A stretch of 64,000 nt of DNA from an uncultured Porphyromonadaceae bacterium (GCA_947175495.1 CAMWNB010000002.1:1-64000); one strand, 5' to 3'; numbered from the stretch's first letter, positions 37,148-47,789 are shown. A program made the numbers and translations. The notes: a model not told the origin generated them from the letters alone.

Positions 37148-39388
37148 TTAATAAGCGACATCGAAAGCATAACGAATCGTAATGCCGGCCTGCCATGGAC
37201 GTGCGCGCTGCAGGAAGGCGCGGCCTACGCTCACAAAATAGAAAGTGGAATAGTGCGTGTCGGTGAGGTTTTCGCCCCATAGGCGCAGGCTCCAGCGGTC
37301 GTTGCCGTCGGCGATGGTGATGTGGGCGCCAAGAGTGGCGTAGAACGGCTGGCGCAGTGTGTTGGCATCGTCCCACCATATCGGACCGGCAGCGCGCACA
37401 TTGGCTCCGGCGCTGACTGCTGCGTAAGATAGCTTTAAGGGAAGGGACCATTCGGCTGCGGCGAACAGTGTGTGGGCCGGGGCATAGGGGAGTGTCTTGC
37501 CGCGGTAGCTGATGCCGCCGCTGGTGTAGGAACGGAAAGTGGCGTGGGTGTAGCCGTACGACGCCTGGATGGTGAGATCGTCGACAGGCGTCCATGTGGC
37601 TGATGCTTCAACGCCGCAACTGTGGGCGCGGGCGGCGTTGGTCATGATGCGGCCTGTGGTGCTCCCGGCGGGGAAGGTGGTGAGCTGGCGGTTGCGGGTG
37701 TCGATGAAGAACACGGTGGCATCGGCAGTCCATCGTTTGCCGTGCAGGTGGGCGCCGGCTTCGTAGTTCCAGCTTGTTTCGGGACGATAGCTCACTACAT
37801 CTTCGGGTTTGTAGGCCATGCCGAAGCCCATGAGACGCATTAGTTTCTGTTGCAGCACATCGCTGAACATCTGCACGTTGAAACCTCCGGCTTTATAGCC
37901 TTTGGCCACGTTGAGGTAGATGTCGCCAATGGCTCCGAGGCGATAGCTTACGGCCACTTTTGGCAACAGCTGGCTGAAGTTCATGCTCATGTCCCCGCTT
38001 TCGTCAATGTCGACGGGGGTGGACATGTAGTGCTCGGTGGTGCCGTCGGGCAGCACGTGCAGGGTGTTGTAGCCGGTGGAGCATGTGCTGTGCCAGTGCA
38101 GCGAGTTGTGTTCGAAGTCGTAACGCAAAGCTGCCTCCACGGTCCAGTTGCCGGCAGCATATTTGCTTTCGTGGTAGAGCGCGAAGCCGCCGTTGTGCAT
38201 GCTGAAGTCGCTGCCCAGTGTGAAGCGGCGCGTGTGCCAGGAAATGGGGTAGGACGGGTTGGCCTGATTGCGGTGGTGCTCGATGAGCTGGGCTATGCCC
38301 TGGTCCTTGAAGTCGACAGGAGCATTCATTGTGGAAGGCCGGTAGAAGCCGAACACTCCGCCCAGCCATGAATAGTTGCCGCGTGATCCTCGGGTGAACA
38401 GGTCCTCGGTAAATCCCCATTCGCGTCGTTTCTGGGTGAGGGTGAACATGTCGGCGGTCGTGAAGTCCTGGTCGAGGGTCATGTTGTCGTCGAGATATTG
38501 CACCGACGTAAGCGATGTGGCCACAATTCGGCGTCCGGCCCATGACACGGTGAGGCCGTCGGAAAAAGTGGTGCGCCTGTAAAAGCATGTGTCGTTGCGG
38601 GCTATGGTGCCGGTGGAGGCTTCCGCATACGGGAAGCCTCCCTGGCGCAGCACGCTTGCTGCGGCGGTGTTGGTCAGCGACATGTGGGCGCTGGGGCGCC
38701 ACGATGTTTTCCATCTTGCCGAGCCTTGGCGCTCGGTGTCGATGCGGGCGCCGGTGGCGGCGTTGCGGAAGAAGCCGTCGCTGCTGCGCATGTAAGCGCT
38801 GAGCGATGTTGCCACGGTTTCGCTCAGACGGGTGCGCCACACACCTCCTGCGCGCCAGGTGTTGCCCCGGCCGTAGCCGGCCATTAGGCGCAGCCGCGGT
38901 CCGCTCCATGGCGAGCGCGTGTATATGTTTATCTGGCCGGCCATGGCGTTGCGGCCGTTGAGCACCGATTGTGCGCCGCGCCACACTTCCATGCGGTCGA
39001 TGTTGTCAATGTCGAAGTCGTAGCTGTCTTTATTGAGATAGGGGACACCGTCGATGGTCAGGCCTACCACCGGCTGGTCCATGCGCGAACCGAGGCCGCG
39101 CACATATATAGAGGACGTCATGCGCGAACCATAGTCGGGCATAAAGAAGTTGGGTGCGACTTCGCTGAGTCCTTTTGCCGCGCTGATGCCGAGCTGCTGC
39201 AGGCGCTTGCCTCGCAATTGCGTGACTGCCGCCACGGCAGCTTCCACTTTTGCGTCCTGCTTGACGCCCATGACTTCTATTGCGCGCAGCGTGCGATGGT
39301 GCGCACGGGCGCTGTCCGGTGTCTCGGCAGCCGTAGCCGGCAGCGCAAGAAGTGCCGACAAAAGAGCTATCTGAAATTTATTTGGCAT
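37148..39388 (-). CDS. TonB-dependent receptor
   Basis: SEVAPNFFMPDYGSRMTSSIYVRGLGSRMDQPVVGLTIDGVPYLNKDSYDFDIDNIDRMEVWRGAQSVLNGRNAMAGQINI plug; C-terminal barrel. Confidence 0.93.
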   Translation of the reverse strand: MPNKFQIALLSALLALPATAAETPDSARAHHRTLRAIEVMGVKQDAKVEAAVAAVTQLRGKRLQQLGISAAKGLSEVAPNFFMPDYGSRMTSSIYVRGLGSRMDQPVVGLTIDGVPYLNKDSYDFDIDNIDRMEVWRGAQSVLNGRNAMAGQINIYTRSPWSGPRLRLMAGYGRGNTWRAGGVWRTRLSETVATSLSAYMRSSDGFFRNAATGARIDTERQGSARWKTSWRPSAHMSLTNTAAASVLRQGGFPYAEASTGTIARNDTCFYRRTTFSDGLTVSWAGRRIVATSLTSVQYLDDNMTLDQDFTTADMFTLTQKRREWGFTEDLFTRGSRGNYSWLGGVFGFYRPSTMNAPVDFKDQGIAQLIEHHRNQANPSYPISWHTRRFTLGSDFSMHNGGFALYHESKYAAGNWTVEAALRYDFEHNSLHWHSTCSTGYNTLHVLPDGTTEHYMSTPVDIDESGDMSMNFSQLLPKVAVSYRLGAIGDIYLNVAKGYKAGGFNVQMFSDVLQQKLMRLMGFGMAYKPEDVVSYRPETSWNYEAGAHLHGKRWTADATVFFIDTRNRQLTTFPAGSTTGRIMTNAARAHSCGVEASATWTPVDDLTIQASYGYTHATFRSYTSGGISYRGKTLPYAPAHTLFAAAEWSLPLKLSYAAVSAGANVRAAGPIWWDDANTLRQPFYATLGAHITIADGNDRWSLRLWGENLTDTHYSTFYFVSVGRAFLQRARPWQAGITIRYAFDVAY

Positions 39389-39489
39389 AATCGGGCGTCA
39401 AAGTTACTGATTTTTTCACAATTATTCTTAATATGGAGGTATAATACAAATAAATATTGTAATTTTGACTGGATTTTTAACGCAGATCA

Positions 39490-40047
39490 ATGGCAGATAT
39501 AATGCACGACGACCCACAATTGGTAGAACGCTTGCGCGACCCCGCGACGGTGCGCGAAGCTTTCGGCGACGTCATCGCGCAGTATTCGGAACCGCTTTAT
39601 CGACAGATACGTCGCATGGTGCAGAGCCATGACGATGCCAACGACTTGCTGCAGAATACATTCCTCAAGGCCTGGAGCAATATTGAGAATTTCCGCGGCG
39701 ATGCACGCCTCAGCACATGGCTATATAAAATAGCCGTGAACGAAACTCTTACGCATCTTGAGAAAGAACGCAAGCGTCGCGGATTGTCGCTTGACGACCA
39801 GGAGGCGGCATTGATCAACACAATAGAAGCCGACACCGACATTGACGGTGACGAACTTGCGTGCAGCCTGCGCAAGGCGGTGGCAACTCTTCCCGAGAAG
39901 CAGCGGCTGGTCTTCAACATGCGCTATTATGACGACATGCGCTACGACGATATATCCGCAGTGTTGGGCACCAGTGTCGGAGCTCTAAAGGCTTCTTACC
40001 ATCTTGCTGTAAAGAAAATCGAGCAATTTTTTTCGGATGATGATTAA
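39490..40047 (+). CDS. ECF RNA polymerase sigma factor
   Basis: DANDLLQNTFLKAWSNIENFRGDARLSTWLYKIAVNETL; LPEKQRLVFNMRYYDDMRYDDISAVLGTSVGALKASYHLAVKKIE. Confidence 0.94.
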   Translation: MADIMHDDPQLVERLRDPATVREAFGDVIAQYSEPLYRQIRRMVQSHDDANDLLQNTFLKAWSNIENFRGDARLSTWLYKIAVNETLTHLEKERKRRGLSLDDQEAALINTIEADTDIDGDELACSLRKAVATLPEKQRLVFNMRYYDDMRYDDISAVLGTSVGALKASYHLAVKKIEQFFSDDD

Positions 40048-40100
40048 ACCATCGCGAGTCGGTAGGGTCAAATATGTGTAAAAACTCTCTCTCAACAGAC

Positions 40101-40535
40101 ATGAAAGAAGAAAAAGACATACTCAAAACCATTGGCCGGCGCGACGGCATGACTGTCCCCGACGGTTATTTCGCCGATTTTGCCAGGCGGATGGCTGCCG
40201 AGCTGCCCGAGCGTCCCGAGTTGGCCGCCATGGGAGCGGCGCAGGCTCCCCGCTCAGTGTGGGAACGTGTGCGCCCATATGTTTATATGGCTGCCATGTT
40301 TGCCGGAGTGTGGTGCATGCTCAAGATGTTTACGTCGGTGGCCGGAATGCAGCAGCTCACTCCCATGGAGTTGAATCCTGTGATGGCAGAAGCCTTTGGC
40401 AACGAAGACTTCATGAATACCTATGTGTACGATGAATTCAGCGACCGCGACATCATGGACCAGATGCTTGAGGATGGCCTGGACCCTGCAAGTCTCGATT
40501 TTGACTTTGACGTGGAAAATACCCAACAGCAATGA
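40101..40535 (+). CDS. Small single-TM protein, putative anti-sigma factor
   Basis: Directly downstream of ECF sigma; TM YVYMAAMFAGVWCMLKMF; acidic C-terminus. Confidence 0.65.
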   Translation: MKEEKDILKTIGRRDGMTVPDGYFADFARRMAAELPERPELAAMGAAQAPRSVWERVRPYVYMAAMFAGVWCMLKMFTSVAGMQQLTPMELNPVMAEAFGNEDFMNTYVYDEFSDRDIMDQMLEDGLDPASLDFDFDVENTQQQ

Positions 40536-41011
40536 AGATACTTTCTGTAGCCGTTATATCTTTCGCAATGTGCGCGTCGGCCATTCCGGCTTTCGCTCAA
40601 GGCCCCAGTGAGGAGGACAGACAGCGCTTCCGCGCCGAGGTGCGCAACTACAAACATGAATTTCTTACCCGCGAACTCGAACTTGACCGCGAGCAGCAGC
40701 GCGACTTTTTTCCGCTGTACGACGAGATGGAAGATGAGGTCGACCGCATAAGCACAGAGACTCGTGAGCTTGAACGCAAAGTGGCAGCCAGAGCCGATGC
40801 AACCGACACAGAAGTCGAAGCGGCAGCCCGTGCCGTGTTCCTCCAGAAGAGCGCCGAGGGTCAGATTGAAGAACAGTATTTCGACCGTTTCAAGCAGATT
40901 CTGAACGGGCGGCAGTTGCTCAAACTGCGAAATGCCGAGCGCGAATTCACCCGTCAGCTCATGCGTCAGCACCGCCGCGCCCGTGCGCCCGAACGTTCCC
41001 ACGGAAAATAA
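40532..41011 (+). CDS. Periplasmic Spy/CpxP-like helical protein
   Basis: Signal peptide ...PAFAQG; helical ELDREQQRDFFPLYDEMEDEVDRI; ATGA overlap with upstream gene. Confidence 0.65.
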   Translation: MKILSVAVISFAMCASAIPAFAQGPSEEDRQRFRAEVRNYKHEFLTRELELDREQQRDFFPLYDEMEDEVDRISTETRELERKVAARADATDTEVEAAARAVFLQKSAEGQIEEQYFDRFKQILNGRQLLKLRNAEREFTRQLMRQHRRARAPERSHGK

Positions 41012-41036
41012 AAGAACAGACAAGAGATAAAACAAT

Positions 41037-41066
41037 AAATCCATCGGCCTTCCGGCCGGTGGATTT
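41037..41066 (+). terminator. Terminator after the sigma-factor operon
   Basis: aaatccatcggcc-ttcc-ggccggtggattt. Confidence 0.8.
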
Positions 41067-41074
41067 TCCATTCG

Positions 41075-41155
41075 TGCGCATGAAGGGACTCGAACCCCCA
41101 CGTCCGGAGACATCAGATCCTAAGTCTGACGCGGCTACCATTACGCCACATGCGC
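41075..41155 (-). tRNA. tRNA-Leu(TAG)
   Basis: Minus strand GCGCATGTGGCGTAATGGTAGCCGCGTCAGACTTAGGATCTGA...GGTTCGAGTCCCTTCATGCGCA; anticodon loop CTTAGGA. Confidence 0.92.
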
Positions 41156-41392
41156 GATTTCGCTTGCAAAGTTACTACTTTTTTAGAGAAAGAACAACCC
41201 AGATATGAGAATTGCAAAATAATTTTGGGAATTTTTGGCAGATTTATTAATTTAGCGCTTGATAACTTGCCTGTTTTCGCACGCTAACGACGGGCTTGCC
41301 AGCCGACCAACGCAAAAGCCAGTCATGATAAATGGACGGGCCTTGGACAGAGGGTTCGGCAATTGTGACATGACTACTTTTAAAACATTCCG

Positions 41393-42490
41393 ATGGCCAG
41401 ACTTCGTAAAAGAACAACAGAGACCCGCGTTTATTTCGTTCTGTGGCTGATTGTCATAGCCCTTTATCTTCTCGACACAATGAGGGTGAGGTCGCAGATG
41501 CAGGAGACGCTTTTCGATATATCCATATTCGGAGGCATGGCTCATAAACTGTTGCCTTTCGCCACCCTGTTCATTGTCAACAACTATTTGCTGATTCCGA
41601 GACTGCTGCTTAAAAACAGATGGCGTCTTTATATCGGCGCGACGGCCATTGTGATGGTATTGGTTTTTGCGTACCAGTGTCTTGACTTTCTGAATATCAT
41701 TCGCGCTATTCCCGATGGAGAGAGAATGTCTCATGCGCATGTGAGGCCATTGATTCCGCTACCTGTGTTGCTTGATTTTGTGTATGATCTTCTTGTGGTT
41801 GGCTGTAATCTTGCCATCGCTCTTACGTTTCAGCGGTTCGACGACAGACTTGAGAAGGAAAGCCTTATGAAAGCCAACGCCGAGAGCCAGCTGGCATATC
41901 TGAAGGCGCAGATTAATCCGCATTTCTACATGAATATGCTCAACAATATTCATGGTCTCATAGATATTGATCCCGAAAAAGCGCAGTTGATGCTTGTGGA
42001 TATGTCCAGGCTGATGCGCTTTATGCTTTACGACAGCTCAAAGCCTTTGATTCCGCTTGCTGAAGAAATTGCGTTTCTAAATAAATATCTCAATCTTATA
42101 AGGCAGCGCTATCCGGACGACAAAGTGAGCATCACATCCGATTTTCCGTCGGCGGCCGACACACAAGGCATATATGTGCCTCCGCTTTTGTTTCTGGTGT
42201 TTATAGAAAACGCCTTCAAGCATGGAGTAAGCTATCAGCGGTCGTCGTACGTAGCGGTGAATATAGAGCTTGCCGACGGTTTTATCCGTTTCCATTGTAT
42301 GAACAGTGTGCACAGCCGCTCCGATGCCATGTCTGCTGAAAAATCAGGCATAGGATTGAAAAATATCAAGCGCCGGCTCGAATTGCTGTATGACAGTTCG
42401 GCTGTCCTCGAGTTCAGCCATAGTGCGTCATCCTATATTGTTAATCTCTCTATCCCTATTTGCGATGTTAAGAACTGTGATAATCGATGA
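41393..42490 (+). CDS. LytS-type sensor histidine kinase
   Basis: N-terminal TM helices; AYLKAQINPHFYMNMLNNIHGLI; ATPase G-box GIGLKNIKRRLELLY. Confidence 0.92.
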   Translation: MARLRKRTTETRVYFVLWLIVIALYLLDTMRVRSQMQETLFDISIFGGMAHKLLPFATLFIVNNYLLIPRLLLKNRWRLYIGATAIVMVLVFAYQCLDFLNIIRAIPDGERMSHAHVRPLIPLPVLLDFVYDLLVVGCNLAIALTFQRFDDRLEKESLMKANAESQLAYLKAQINPHFYMNMLNNIHGLIDIDPEKAQLMLVDMSRLMRFMLYDSSKPLIPLAEEIAFLNKYLNLIRQRYPDDKVSITSDFPSAADTQGIYVPPLLFLVFIENAFKHGVSYQRSSYVAVNIELADGFIRFHCMNSVHSRSDAMSAEKSGIGLKNIKRRLELLYDSSAVLEFSHSASSYIVNLSIPICDVKNCDNR

Positions 42491-43199
42491 TGAGCCGATA
42501 GCTCTTGAAAAGCTCCGCAGCTATGTGGAAAAGACGCCGTCGTTGACTCTCGCGGCGGTTTGCCGAAGCGGATTCGAGGCTATCGGGTTTCTTGACGCCA
42601 ACGAGGTCGACCTTATTATCACCGACATCGACATGCCCGACCTCAATGGGCTTGACATGGTGAAAGCTCTGCCGGAGCCGCCAATCGTCATATTTACCAC
42701 GGCCTACTCTGAGTATGCTGTCGATAGCTACAAGGTGTCGGCCGTAGACTATCTGCTGAAACCTTACGGATTTGTGGAGTTTTCGCGTGCGGTGAACAAG
42801 GCTGTCGAATCGTATGCTCTCCGCAACAACGTTTCCGGGCAGAGCCGTAGCGGGCATCGCAGCGATTCATTGTTTGTAAAGGCCGACTACAGATACGTCC
42901 GCGTCGCCCTGTCAGACATACGGTTCATTAAAGGCTATGGAGAATATCTTCAGATATATATTGTGGGAAAGGCGAGTCCGCTGCTCACACTGAGCTCATT
43001 TGCCGCCATAATGGAGTGTCTTTCCGGCAGCTTTCTGCAGGTGCATAGGTCCTTTATCGTAAACATGGACCATGTAGAGCAGATAGAACGCAACCGTCTT
43101 ATTATGGATCCGGACAATTACATACCGGTAAGCGACAGTTACAAGGCAGCTTTCCAGGAATATCTCGGCAGTCACTCGGTGGGCAAAAGCAATAAATAG
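42465..43199 (+). CDS. LytTR-family response regulator
   Basis: MLRTVIIDDEPIALEKLRSYVEK receiver; LytTR C-terminus SLFVKADYRYVRVALSDIRFIKGYGEYLQIYI. Confidence 0.94.
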   Translation: MLRTVIIDDEPIALEKLRSYVEKTPSLTLAAVCRSGFEAIGFLDANEVDLIITDIDMPDLNGLDMVKALPEPPIVIFTTAYSEYAVDSYKVSAVDYLLKPYGFVEFSRAVNKAVESYALRNNVSGQSRSGHRSDSLFVKADYRYVRVALSDIRFIKGYGEYLQIYIVGKASPLLTLSSFAAIMECLSGSFLQVHRSFIVNMDHVEQIERNRLIMDPDNYIPVSDSYKAAFQEYLGSHSVGKSNK

Positions 43200-43234
43200 C
43201 CACATCGAGCCACGCAGTTCGTCGGATAAATCAG

Positions 43235-43270
43235 GCCATTGGTTGAATTAATTCTGCCAATGGTCTTTTT
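43235..43270 (+). terminator. Terminator after LytTR regulator
   Basis: ccattgg / ccaatgg followed by tctttttt. Confidence 0.75.
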
Positions 43271-43317
43271 TATAATAATATTGTGGTGTCATATGTAACA
43301 CCCAAAAACGATATACA

Positions 43318-44616
43318 ATGTTTAAACGCTTGACTGCTGCAATCATGCTGCTCGTTCCTATAGCCTGCTTGGCTCAAGAGGTGTGGACCTATTCCGATTG
43401 TCTCGACTATGCCCGCGACCACAACATCTCGCTGATGAAGTCGCGGCTTAATGAAAAAACGTCGGAGTATAACCTCGAGGAGGCAAAGGCGCAGTGGCAG
43501 CCCACGCTCGACTTTGCGACGACACACGGGCTTGCGAATTATCCGTGGGGCGAGGGAGACAAGACTTCTTACAGTAGTTCGTATGGACTTAATGCCGCCT
43601 GGACAGTGTGGAATGGCGGACAGCGCGAAAACACTATCAGACAGAACAAATTGCGAGTGGACATCGAGCGCCTCAACACCGGCGATTTGCTCCGCTCGCT
43701 TGAAACCGACCTGCTGCAAGTCTATTTCAACATCCTATACGCCAGGGAGGCAATAGGCATTTACGAAGAGGCAGTTAAGGTCAGCCGTGCACAGGCAGAG
43801 AGGGCGCACCAACTGATGGAAGCCGGCAGGATATCGCGCGTGGACTACGCTCAATTGAATTCCCAGTACGAGCAAGACAAATACTCTCTGGTCAATGCCC
43901 AAAGCACTTACGACACGCGGCGCATGGAGCTTAAAAAGATTCTTGAACTCGGCATTGACGCGGATATCACTCTTGCCGATGTGGAATGGACAGCAGCTCA
44001 GGTGCTTGCACAACTGCCGCCTGTGGAGGAAAGCTATGCGCTGGCCATGGAGACAGATCTCAAGCTTCAAGGCCTGGATCTTGAAAAATCCGCTTCAAGA
44101 CTTGACATCGCCATCGCCAAAGCCGGACGCCTGCCAAAAATCGCTCTCAGTGCGGGCGTGGGCACAGGATACTACGCCCCCGGCAATGCATTCGGCACAT
44201 CCATGAAGCAGAACTGGAGCGAGAGCATCGGACTTACGCTCTCCATCCCAATCTTCGACAATAAGAAGACCAAGATGGCAGTGGCGCGTGCGGAGGTGGC
44301 AGAGCTTGACGCACAGCTCGATATAGACCAGCGGCAGACAGAGCTTGCACAGATTGTGGAGAACTGGTACATCGACACCCGTTCGGCGCAATCCCGATAC
44401 AAGGCGGCTGAAAGCCAGCTCGAATCGGCCATGCTGAGCGACCAACTCACCAATGAGCGTTTCGAACTGGGATATGTCAACACCGTGGAGCTTCTGACAG
44501 CCCACAATGCCTACGTTGAAGCGCGTCATACGCTCCTGCAAGCAAAATATATGGCAATGCTCGGGCAAAAAATGATTGAATTTTACAGGAACGCTGAAGT
44601 TAAATTTTCTGAATGA
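43318..44616 (+). CDS. TolC-family outer membrane efflux protein
   Basis: Signal peptide; ARDHNISLMKSRLNEKTSEYNLEEAKAQWQPTLDF; VAEAELDAQLDIDQRQTEL type helices. Confidence 0.93.
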   Translation: MFKRLTAAIMLLVPIACLAQEVWTYSDCLDYARDHNISLMKSRLNEKTSEYNLEEAKAQWQPTLDFATTHGLANYPWGEGDKTSYSSSYGLNAAWTVWNGGQRENTIRQNKLRVDIERLNTGDLLRSLETDLLQVYFNILYAREAIGIYEEAVKVSRAQAERAHQLMEAGRISRVDYAQLNSQYEQDKYSLVNAQSTYDTRRMELKKILELGIDADITLADVEWTAAQVLAQLPPVEESYALAMETDLKLQGLDLEKSASRLDIAIAKAGRLPKIALSAGVGTGYYAPGNAFGTSMKQNWSESIGLTLSIPIFDNKKTKMAVARAEVAELDAQLDIDQRQTELAQIVENWYIDTRSAQSRYKAAESQLESAMLSDQLTNERFELGYVNTVELLTAHNAYVEARHTLLQAKYMAMLGQKMIEFYRNAEVKFSE

Positions 44617-45788
44617 CAATGAAATATTCCGTACAACTTCTATTAGCTGCAGCAGTAGCATTTTCAAGCGGCTGCACCCAACAGCAGAAAACGTCTCTCG
44701 AGACTGTCAGGGTGGAGAAAGGCGAACTCACCGAGACCGTTACGGCCACCGGCACGATCGAATCCGTCACGCAGGTGGATGTGGGCACACAAGTCACCGG
44801 CATTATCGATAAACTTTATGCAGACTACAACTCCGTAGTGTCTAAGGGTGAATTGATTGCCGAAATCGAAAAAACGCTGCTCCAGAGCGACCTGGCCAGT
44901 GCGGAAGCCAATGTGGAGTCGGCCAGGCTGACCTATGAATACAACCTCACCAACTATGAGCGCGACAAGGCGCTGCACGACAAACAGCTCATCAGCGACT
45001 ATGAATTTCAGACATCGGCAAAGGACCTGAAAGTGTCTAAGACCGCGTACGACAAAGCGCAGGCCGACAAGGTGAGGGCGGCGAAAAATCTCAATTATGC
45101 CGAAATATATTCGCCTATCGACGGCATCGTTATCTCGCGAGAGGTGGAGGTGGGCCAGACTGTCGTTTCCAATATGAACGTGGCCAACCTCTACACCATT
45201 GCAGACCTCGACAACATGCAGGTGATAGGCAACGTGGATGAAGCGGATATAGGCAGTGTGAAAGTCGGGCAACCTGTGACTTTTTCGGTAGATGCATATC
45301 CCGATATCCTTTTCGAAGGCACTGTGACGCAGGTGCGGCTCAATCCAACCACAGAAAGCAATGTCGTGACCTACGAAGTGGTGGTGAATGCCCCCAATCC
45401 CGAGCATAAGCTCATACCGGGCCTCACTGCCAATCTCACCATCTACACCCTGCGTAAGGAAAACATTCTTTTACTGCCTGACAAGGCTTTCACATTCGAG
45501 CCGCGCTCATCCGACGACAAGAACCTGCCCCGGCAGGCCGGCGATGCCGATGAACTCAGACTTGAGGACAATCAAAAGTGCGTGTGGCTTGTGAAGGATG
45601 GCAAACTTGTGCCTGTCGCTGTCACCATTGGCGCGACAAACGGCATAAAGACACAGATACTTGCCGGCCTGGCCGAAAATGATGTGGTTGCCGCAGACTA
45701 CAGCACTGTCGTGTCTCAGGGCAACATGCCCCACGACGAGCAGAGCCCGTTCGCGCCGCAGCCTCCGGGGCGCAACAAAAAGAAATAA
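44613..45788 (+). CDS. Periplasmic adaptor subunit (MacA/HlyD type)
   Basis: Lipobox FSSGC; VTATGTIESVTQVDVGTQVTGIIDKLYADYNSVVSKGELIAEI. Confidence 0.93.
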   Translation: MTMKYSVQLLLAAAVAFSSGCTQQQKTSLETVRVEKGELTETVTATGTIESVTQVDVGTQVTGIIDKLYADYNSVVSKGELIAEIEKTLLQSDLASAEANVESARLTYEYNLTNYERDKALHDKQLISDYEFQTSAKDLKVSKTAYDKAQADKVRAAKNLNYAEIYSPIDGIVISREVEVGQTVVSNMNVANLYTIADLDNMQVIGNVDEADIGSVKVGQPVTFSVDAYPDILFEGTVTQVRLNPTTESNVVTYEVVVNAPNPEHKLIPGLTANLTIYTLRKENILLLPDKAFTFEPRSSDDKNLPRQAGDADELRLEDNQKCVWLVKDGKLVPVAVTIGATNGIKTQILAGLAENDVVAADYSTVVSQGNMPHDEQSPFAPQPPGRNKKK

Positions 45789-45808
45789 ACTGAAACTGAA
45801 CGGTTCAA

Positions 45809-46558
45809 ATGAGCGAGAATAAAGAAATCATCCGTATCGACAATTTGCGCAGAGAGTTTGTCGTCGGAAATGAAAAGGTGAAGGCCTTGCGTGGTGTTTC
45901 GTTCACCATCCATGAAGGAGAATTTGTGACCATAATGGGCACATCGGGTTCCGGCAAGTCCACTTTGCTGAATCTGCTGGGATGTCTTGACACGCCCACC
46001 TCGGGCGAATATCTCCTTGATGGCGTTTCGGTGCAGTCGATGAGCAAGAACCAGCGGGCGGTGATGCGCAACCGAAAAATCGGATTTGTGTTTCAGAACT
46101 ACAATCTGCTGCCCAAAACCACCGCTGTCGAAAACGTGGAGCTGCCTCTGCTCTACAATTCTGCCGTAGGCGCAAAAGAGCGTCGCGAACGGGCAGTCGC
46201 CGCTCTTAAAGCCGTGGATCTGGAGTCGAGACTCAACCATAAGAGCAATCAGATGTCGGGCGGTCAGCAACAGCGCGTGGCCATAGCGCGCGCGTTGGTC
46301 AACAATCCTGTGATAATCCTTGCCGACGAGGCTACGGGCAATCTTGACACGCGCACGTCGTTCAGCATACTGATGCTTTTTCAGCAGCTGCATGCGCAAG
46401 GCAAAACCATCATTTTTGTGACTCACAATCCGGAACTCGCGGAATATTCGTCGCGCAACATCGTGCTGAGAGACGGCAAAATAATATCGGACACAATCAA
46501 CGAGCATCCGGCCTCGGCCCGTGAGGCTTTTGAAAAACTCCCTAAAGACACTGATTGA
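45809..46558 (+). CDS. ABC transporter ATP-binding protein (MacB/LolD type)
   Basis: [51 protein letters not shown]. Confidence 0.96.
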   Translation: MSENKEIIRIDNLRREFVVGNEKVKALRGVSFTIHEGEFVTIMGTSGSGKSTLLNLLGCLDTPTSGEYLLDGVSVQSMSKNQRAVMRNRKIGFVFQNYNLLPKTTAVENVELPLLYNSAVGAKERRERAVAALKAVDLESRLNHKSNQMSGGQQQRVAIARALVNNPVIILADEATGNLDTRTSFSILMLFQQLHAQGKTIIFVTHNPELAEYSSRNIVLRDGKIISDTINEHPASAREAFEKLPKDTD

Positions 46559-47778
46559 CCATGAATATCGCCAACCTGCTTAAAATAGCTCTGAAAGCTC
46601 TTTCCAACAATAAGTTGAGATGCTTTCTCACAATGTTGGGCATCATCATAGGTGTCGCTTCTGTCATCACTATGCTGGCCATTGGCCAGGGATCAAAGAA
46701 CAGCATCAAGAAGCAGATTTCCGAGATGGGGTCAAACATGATAATGATCCATCCCGGAAATATGCAGCGCGGCGGCGTGCGACAGAGTGCCGACGACATG
46801 CAGACCATAAAAGTGGCCGATTATGAAGCAATCCGGCACATCCCCGGCGTAGCTGCCGTGTCGCCGTCGGTCAACTCCGGCGGACAGCTTGTCAACGGCA
46901 ACAACAACTATCCTTCCACAATCTATGGTGTCACTCCGGAATACCTCGATATCAGAAAGTTCAAGGTGAAGGACGGGGCGATGTTCACCGACAACGACAT
47001 AAAGTCGGCCGCCAAGGTGTGTGTGCTCGGCAAGACCGTAGTCGACAATCTTTTTCCCGGCGGCGACGACCCGGTGGGGCGTGTAATCCGGTTCGGAAAG
47101 ATTCCGATGACCGTTGTTGGCGTGCTTGAGTCGAAAGGCACCAACTCTATGGGCCAGGACCAGGACGATGTGGTGATTGCTCCATACACGACGGTGATGA
47201 AGCGAATACTTGCAATCGACTACATACAAGGCATATTCGCAAGTGCCGTGGATGAATCGCACACCGATGAGACAATAGACCGTATCACGAATCTGCTGCG
47301 GGCCCAGCATAAACTCAAAGAAGAGGACGACAACGATTTCGAGATTCGCTCGCAGCAGGAACTGAGCGAGATGATGAACTCCACAAGCGACATGATGACG
47401 GTGCTTCTTGCGTGCATAGCCGGAATCTCTCTCCTCGTTGGCGGCATCGGCATCATGAACATAATGTATGTGTCGGTCACAGAGCGAACCCGCGAGATTG
47501 GACTGCGAATGTCGATCGGTGCGCGTGGCGTCGACATCCTGTCTCAGTTTCTCATTGAGGCTGTCATAATCAGCGTAAGCGGCGGTGTCATAGGAATTCT
47601 TCTGGGCGTAATGGCCACATGGCTTGTCAATCTTATCGCACATTGGCCCGTGTATATCCAGGTCTATTCTGTTGTGCTGTCGTTCGCGGTGTGCACCATT
47701 ACCGGCGTGTTCTTCGGATGGTATCCGGCAAAAAAAGCGGCCGGTCTCGATCCTATCGAGGCCATCCGATATGAGTGA
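46555..47778 (+). CDS. ABC transporter permease (MacB/FtsX type)
   Basis: LRCFLTMLGIIIGVASVITMLAIGQGSKNSI; IAGISLLVGGIGIMNIMYVSVTERTREIGLRMSIGAR. Confidence 0.95.
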   Translation: MTMNIANLLKIALKALSNNKLRCFLTMLGIIIGVASVITMLAIGQGSKNSIKKQISEMGSNMIMIHPGNMQRGGVRQSADDMQTIKVADYEAIRHIPGVAAVSPSVNSGGQLVNGNNNYPSTIYGVTPEYLDIRKFKVKDGAMFTDNDIKSAAKVCVLGKTVVDNLFPGGDDPVGRVIRFGKIPMTVVGVLESKGTNSMGQDQDDVVIAPYTTVMKRILAIDYIQGIFASAVDESHTDETIDRITNLLRAQHKLKEEDDNDFEIRSQQELSEMMNSTSDMMTVLLACIAGISLLVGGIGIMNIMYVSVTERTREIGLRMSIGARGVDILSQFLIEAVIISVSGGVIGILLGVMATWLVNLIAHWPVYIQVYSVVLSFAVCTITGVFFGWYPAKKAAGLDPIEAIRYE

Positions 47779-47789
47779 CCGCACAAAGG

